DNA of 64,000 nt, taken from Kocuria subflava. GTDB lineage: Bacteria; Actinomycetota; Actinomycetes; Actinomycetales; Micrococcaceae. Where the stretch lies: assembly GCF_012163155.1 (NCBI RefSeq), contig NZ_JAAVUN010000008.1:42717-106716 (forward strand), written 5' to 3'. The translations under genes were made by a program, and so were the position numbers. Below, one piece after another: positions 61,449 through 64,000 of this stretch. The notes beneath the pieces are model-generated. The model ran no database searches and was not told the DNA's origin. It was given only the letters and a program-made list of their open reading frames with translations. Position 1 is the first letter of the stretch. Every line of letters begins with the position of its first letter.

Positions 61449-62396
61449 TCAGATCTGCCAGTCCGGTTGTGGAGCGTAATCGGGCACGGGGGCAATCTGG
61501 TCCACGATGCCCTCGAACAGGCAGGTCTCCGGGGCCACGGCCTCAACCCGGGAATCAGCCAGAACGTAGTCCTCCCACGGCCAGGCAGCCGCCTGGAACT
61601 CGGGGGAAACGGCAAAGAACATGGAGTCAGGGGCCACCTGGGTTGCGTGGCAGCGCAGGGCGTCCTCGCGGACGGTGAAGGACTCCGGGCAGAAGACCTT
61701 GGTGGTGGTGGGGTGTTTGCCCAAGGCAGCCGTGTTGCCCTCGGCATCCTGTGCCTCCAACATGCGCGCGATCCGCTCCGCAAACGGAGATTCCAGGCCG
61801 CGTTCCAGCATGGCATCGTGCAGGGCCACAAATCGTTCCGGACTGAAGGCTTTGTCGTAGTAGATCTTCAGCGGTTCCCAGGCCTCACCCAGATCCGGAT
61901 AGGCCTCTGGATCTCCCGCGGTCTTCCAGGCGTGCATGGCCACGTTGTGGGTCTGGATGTGGTCCGGGTGCGGGTACCCGCCGTTTTCGTCATACGTCAG
62001 GATCACGTGCGGCTTGAAATCACGCACCAACTTGACCAGTGGGGCCGCGGCGATCTCCACCGGCTGCAGGGCAAAGCAGCCCCACGGCAGTGGCGGCAGA
62101 GGATCCCCTTCCGGAAGACCGGAGTCCGTGAAGCCCATCCACCGGTGCTGGATGTCCAGGATGTCAGCAGCCTCAGCCATTTCGGAGCGCCGGTAGCCGG
62201 CCAGATCACGCTCTGCGTGCGGAACACCTTCCATGGCCTGGTTCAGGATGTCCCCGCGTTCCCCGCCGGTGTTGGTGGCCACCATGACCTCAACCCCCAA
62301 ACGACGGTAGTGGGCCATGGTCCCGGCACCCTTGGATGATTCATCGTCAGGGTGCGCGTGGACAGCCAACAGGCGCAGGTCAGCATACGTCGGCAA
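61449..62396 (-). CDS. mca: mycothiol S-conjugate amidase
   Basis: A 315-residue zinc amidase. It cleaves mycothiol conjugates of toxins to GlcN-Ins and a mercapturic acid. Zinc motif AVHAHPDDESSKGAG at 12-26, the partner ligand HPDH in GGYPHPDHIQTHN, GERGDIL, and MGFTDSG with LPPLPWG, which marks Mca rather than MshB. Start TTG at 62396 after GGAGATG. Its presence shows that the organism makes mycothiol. Synteny with Rv1082. Confidence 0.95.
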   Translation of the reverse strand: MPTYADLRLLAVHAHPDDESSKGAGTMAHYRRLGVEVMVATNTGGERGDILNQAMEGVPHAERDLAGYRRSEMAEAADILDIQHRWMGFTDSGLPEGDPLPPLPWGCFALQPVEIAAAPLVKLVRDFKPHVILTYDENGGYPHPDHIQTHNVAMHAWKTAGDPEAYPDLGEAWEPLKIYYDKAFSPERFVALHDAMLERGLESPFAERIARMLEAQDAEGNTAALGKHPTTTKVFCPESFTVREDALRCHATQVAPDSMFFAVSPEFQAAAWPWEDYVLADSRVEAVAPETCLFEGIVDQIAPVPDYAPQPDWQI

Positions 62397-62531
62397 GGAA
62401 CATCTCCTTCATGGTCCGCCGAACGCGGACGGGTGGTGACGGGTGGGCCGGTGCGCAGTTGGCACCAGCAGGCACTGCCGACCATTCTACGCGCCGCACA
62501 CCCGGCCCCTCACGGCACCTAGACTGGATCC

Positions 62532-63041
62532 ATGCCCACCGACCCCACCACCAACACGGAACCCACCGTGCCCGCGGGCACCCCGTCACGGAACGCGGCG
62601 GGGGGGTCGTCGTCCATGGACGTCGGCCGGGATGCCGAACGTCGGTTGCAACAGCGGTACGCGCGCCCGGCGCGCCGCAAGCCCACCAAACGATCACTGT
62701 TGTGGGTTCTGGTGGCAGGCACGCTGGTGGCCAGTGCTTTTGTGATCTGGATTTTGGTGGCCGGTTCCAATCGCCCCGCCACCAAGGACGTCGGCTTCGA
62801 GCTGGCCTCCGCATCCCAGATCACAGCCGATTTTGAGGTCACCAAGAACCCCGACGACGTCGTCCGCTGTGGTGTGGAAGCACTGAACCAGAACTACGCC
62901 GTGGTGGGCTACACGGAAACCACCATCGGCCACGTGGACCCGGACCTGGTGGTGGGACGAACCAGTGCGCACCGGGTGGAAATCCGGACCACCAACCAGG
63001 CGAATTCCGCTCAAGTCACCCAGTGTTGGGTGATCGACTGA
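62532..63041 (+). CDS. DUF4307 family membrane-anchored protein
   Basis: A 169-residue protein: 50 cytoplasmic residues ending in RRLQQRYARPARRKP, a membrane helix (about 54-77), and an external domain with VRCGVEALNQNYAVVGYTE and a C-terminal Cys pair (C113, C165) that may bond. This is the DUF4307 pattern (Rv1081c). Leaderless start: TAGACT (62520-62525) 6 nt before the ATG. Divergent from mca, next to greA, as in other actinobacteria. Role unknown. Confidence 0.88.
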   Translation: MPTDPTTNTEPTVPAGTPSRNAAGGSSSMDVGRDAERRLQQRYARPARRKPTKRSLLWVLVAGTLVASAFVIWILVAGSNRPATKDVGFELASASQITADFEVTKNPDDVVRCGVEALNQNYAVVGYTETTIGHVDPDLVVGRTSAHRVEIRTTNQANSAQVTQCWVID

Positions 63042-63052
63042 GGCCTGGATCC

Positions 63053-63091
63053 ACGGTTCACGGCAGGGCTGCTTGAGACGGCGTGAACCGT
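63053..63091 (+). terminator. hairpin after the DUF4307 gene
   Basis: ACGGTTCACG (63053-63062) pairs perfectly with CGTGAACCGT (63082-63091). It lies 12 nt after the stop and about 30 nt before the greA -10 (TAGACT at 63121-63126). Confidence 0.55.
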
Positions 63092-63255
63092 AGCAGTGCT
63101 GGTGATCACGCCATATCCGTTAGACTATTGTGTCTGAGAACACGGCCGTGGCTGCCGGTGTGCACCCTCCCGGAGCAAGACCGCCCGGGCGTCACGCCCC
63201 TGCGGCCGTGCCTGATGACCAACGGAAACACCTGAAGACCAGAGAGAAGGCAACT

Positions 63256-63762
63256 GTGCCTGAGACCCCCGAAACCCAGGGCGCGTGGCTGACCCATGAG
63301 GCCTACGACCGCCTCAAGAAGGAACTCGACCACATCTCCGGGCCCTACCGCCAGGAAATCGTGGACCGCATTGAGGCCGCCCGTGAGGAAGGTGACCTCA
63401 AGGAGAACGGTGGTTACCACGCCGCCCGTGAGGAGCAGGGGAAGAACGAGGGCCGCATTGCCCACCTGACTGCTCTGCTGGACAACGCAGTGGTTGGCGA
63501 AAAGGCCGCCGACGACGGCGTTGCCGAATCTGGCATGGTGGTCACCGCCAAGGTGGCCGGCAACGAGATGACCTTCCTGCTGGGTTCCCGTGAGGTTGCC
63601 GAGGACCTGGTGGGCGACTCCGACATGGAAGTTTTCTCCGACCACTCCCCCATCGGTTCCGCCGTCAAGGGTCACAAGTCCGGGGACACCGTGAGCTACC
63701 AGGCCCCCAACGGCAAGGAAATCTCCGTGGAGATCCTCACGGTCAAGCCTTTCGAGGCCTGA
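63256..63762 (+). CDS. greA: transcription elongation factor GreA
   Basis: A 168-residue GreA (E. coli 158). It restarts backtracked RNA polymerase by stimulating RNA cleavage. The coiled-coil domain has the acidic tip in AAREEGDLKENGGYHAAREEQ; the C-terminal FKBP-like domain ends with HSPIGSAVKGHKSGDTVSYQAPNGKE. GTG at 63256 follows AGAAGG; an extension to 63130 is rejected because it would begin three nt from the -10 TAGACT. The leader is about 120 nt. Confidence 0.96.
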   Translation: MPETPETQGAWLTHEAYDRLKKELDHISGPYRQEIVDRIEAAREEGDLKENGGYHAAREEQGKNEGRIAHLTALLDNAVVGEKAADDGVAESGMVVTAKVAGNEMTFLLGSREVAEDLVGDSDMEVFSDHSPIGSAVKGHKSGDTVSYQAPNGKEISVEILTVKPFEA

Positions 63763-63812
63763 TCGGACGTATCGCTCGGCCACCGGAGTCGGGTCACATC
63801 ACTCACTGAGTT

Positions 63813-63878
63813 CGACGACGGTCGGGCCCTCCCTGGACTGCATTGCTTGGCGTCCTGCGGAGGGCCCGACCGTCGTCG
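63813..63878 (+). terminator. 20-bp perfect hairpin after greA
   Basis: CGACGACGGTCGGGCCCTCC (63813-63832) pairs perfectly with 63859-63878 around a 26-nt loop, 50 nt after the stop codon; TTGTCG follows. Confidence 0.7.
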
Positions 63879-63917
63879 TTGTCGAGACAGCAGTGTCCGG
63901 CCCCTGCGCCCGGGCGC

Positions 63918-63990
63918 GGGGGGGGGGGGGGGGCGGCCTCGCCGCTGTTCCCTTGGCTGCTGTTGCCGGGGGCGCGCCCCCCCCCCCCCC
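63918..63990. other. low-complexity end: poly-G and poly-C tracts
   Basis: Sixteen G at 63918-63933 and fourteen C at 63977-63990 flank a 43-nt segment; the two runs are complementary. No gene is seen after 63762. Homopolymers this long are unusual in bacterial chromosomes and may reflect an unresolved assembly or sequencing problem. Confidence 0.6.
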
Positions 63991-64000
63991 GGCGGGGCGC

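Noticed and set aside
63130..63255. 42-codon N-terminal extension of GreA
   Set aside because: It would start three nt after the -10 TAGACT, before the expected transcription start, and is outside the family's length.
1..64000. CRISPR array, insertion sequence, integrase or prophage
   Set aside because: No regularly spaced repeats, transposase or phage structural gene was found; the only sizeable repeat pair is the 103-mer around poxB.

Overview
The window comes from a high-GC actinobacterium. It carries mca (mycothiol S-conjugate amidase), a WhiB2-type Fe-S protein next to a DUF3499 gene, DUF4307/DUF4245/DUF2505 genes, a PIN-PhoH protein, a FemX-like peptidoglycan-bridge enzyme, class II FBPase (glpX) and many leaderless promoters. 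Presence of a FemX homologue and of 'RDA'-type SLH repeats, with no mycolate genes, points to Micrococcales, most likely Micrococcaceae (Kocuria/Arthrobacter/Micrococcus-like). This placement is an inference; no rRNA is present.

Layout. 1-2.4 kb (minus): GT4 glycosyltransferase, AcpS-like phosphopantetheinyl transferase, stand-alone acyl carrier protein and an acyl-CoA dehydrogenase that leaves the window. 2.8-4.7 kb (plus): DUF2505 protein and NhaA. 4.75-12.1 kb (minus): sufS, sufU and two very large LuxR-type ATPase regulators; the last three genes overlap. 12.3-22.1 kb: a housekeeping block (tRNA-Gln, glmU, prs, rplY, pth, all minus) interrupted by three plus-strand envelope genes: a polyprenyl glycosylphosphotransferase and two secreted SLH-domain proteins (GH25 lysozyme, CAP domain). 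22.3-30.7 kb: ABC-F ATPase, alcohol-dehydrogenase remnant, APC permease, pdxH, phosphotransferase, a frameshifted MGT-type glycosyltransferase and an acyltransferase-3. 30.9-34.8 kb (minus): rsmI, tatD, rsmA, ispE. 34.9-45.6 kb: protein mannosyltransferase, whiB-DUF3499-Trm112-TIGR01906 run, TIGR03089, gtrA, purK, purE, LCP ligase, FemX. 45.7-54.2 kb: FemAB-like protein with a huge disordered segment, glpX, DUF4245, carbonic anhydrase, fumC, and poxB bracketed by two 103-bp direct repeats. 54.3-64 kb: NUDIX, prepilin peptidase, unknown protein, GT87 mannosyltransferase, phoH, cis-prenyl transferase, hemolysin III, small membrane protein, mca, DUF4307 and greA; the last part follows the order known around Rv1080c-Rv1095 in Mycobacterium tuberculosis.

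Functional themes. Envelope assembly dominates: lipid-linked sugars (polyprenyl phosphate transferase, cis-prenyl transferase, PMT, GT87, GtrA), wall polymer attachment (LCP), bridge peptides (FemX and FemAB-like) and wall-bound SLH enzymes. Iron-sulfur maturation (SufS/SufU) is tied by gene overlap to two STAND-like regulators. The left edge holds a small carrier-protein pathway with its own phosphopantetheinyl transferase.

Transcription signals are unusually readable. At least ten genes start 6-7 nt after a TANNNT -10 box, indicating leaderless mRNAs. Many transcription units end in long, almost perfect hairpins without a clear U tract.
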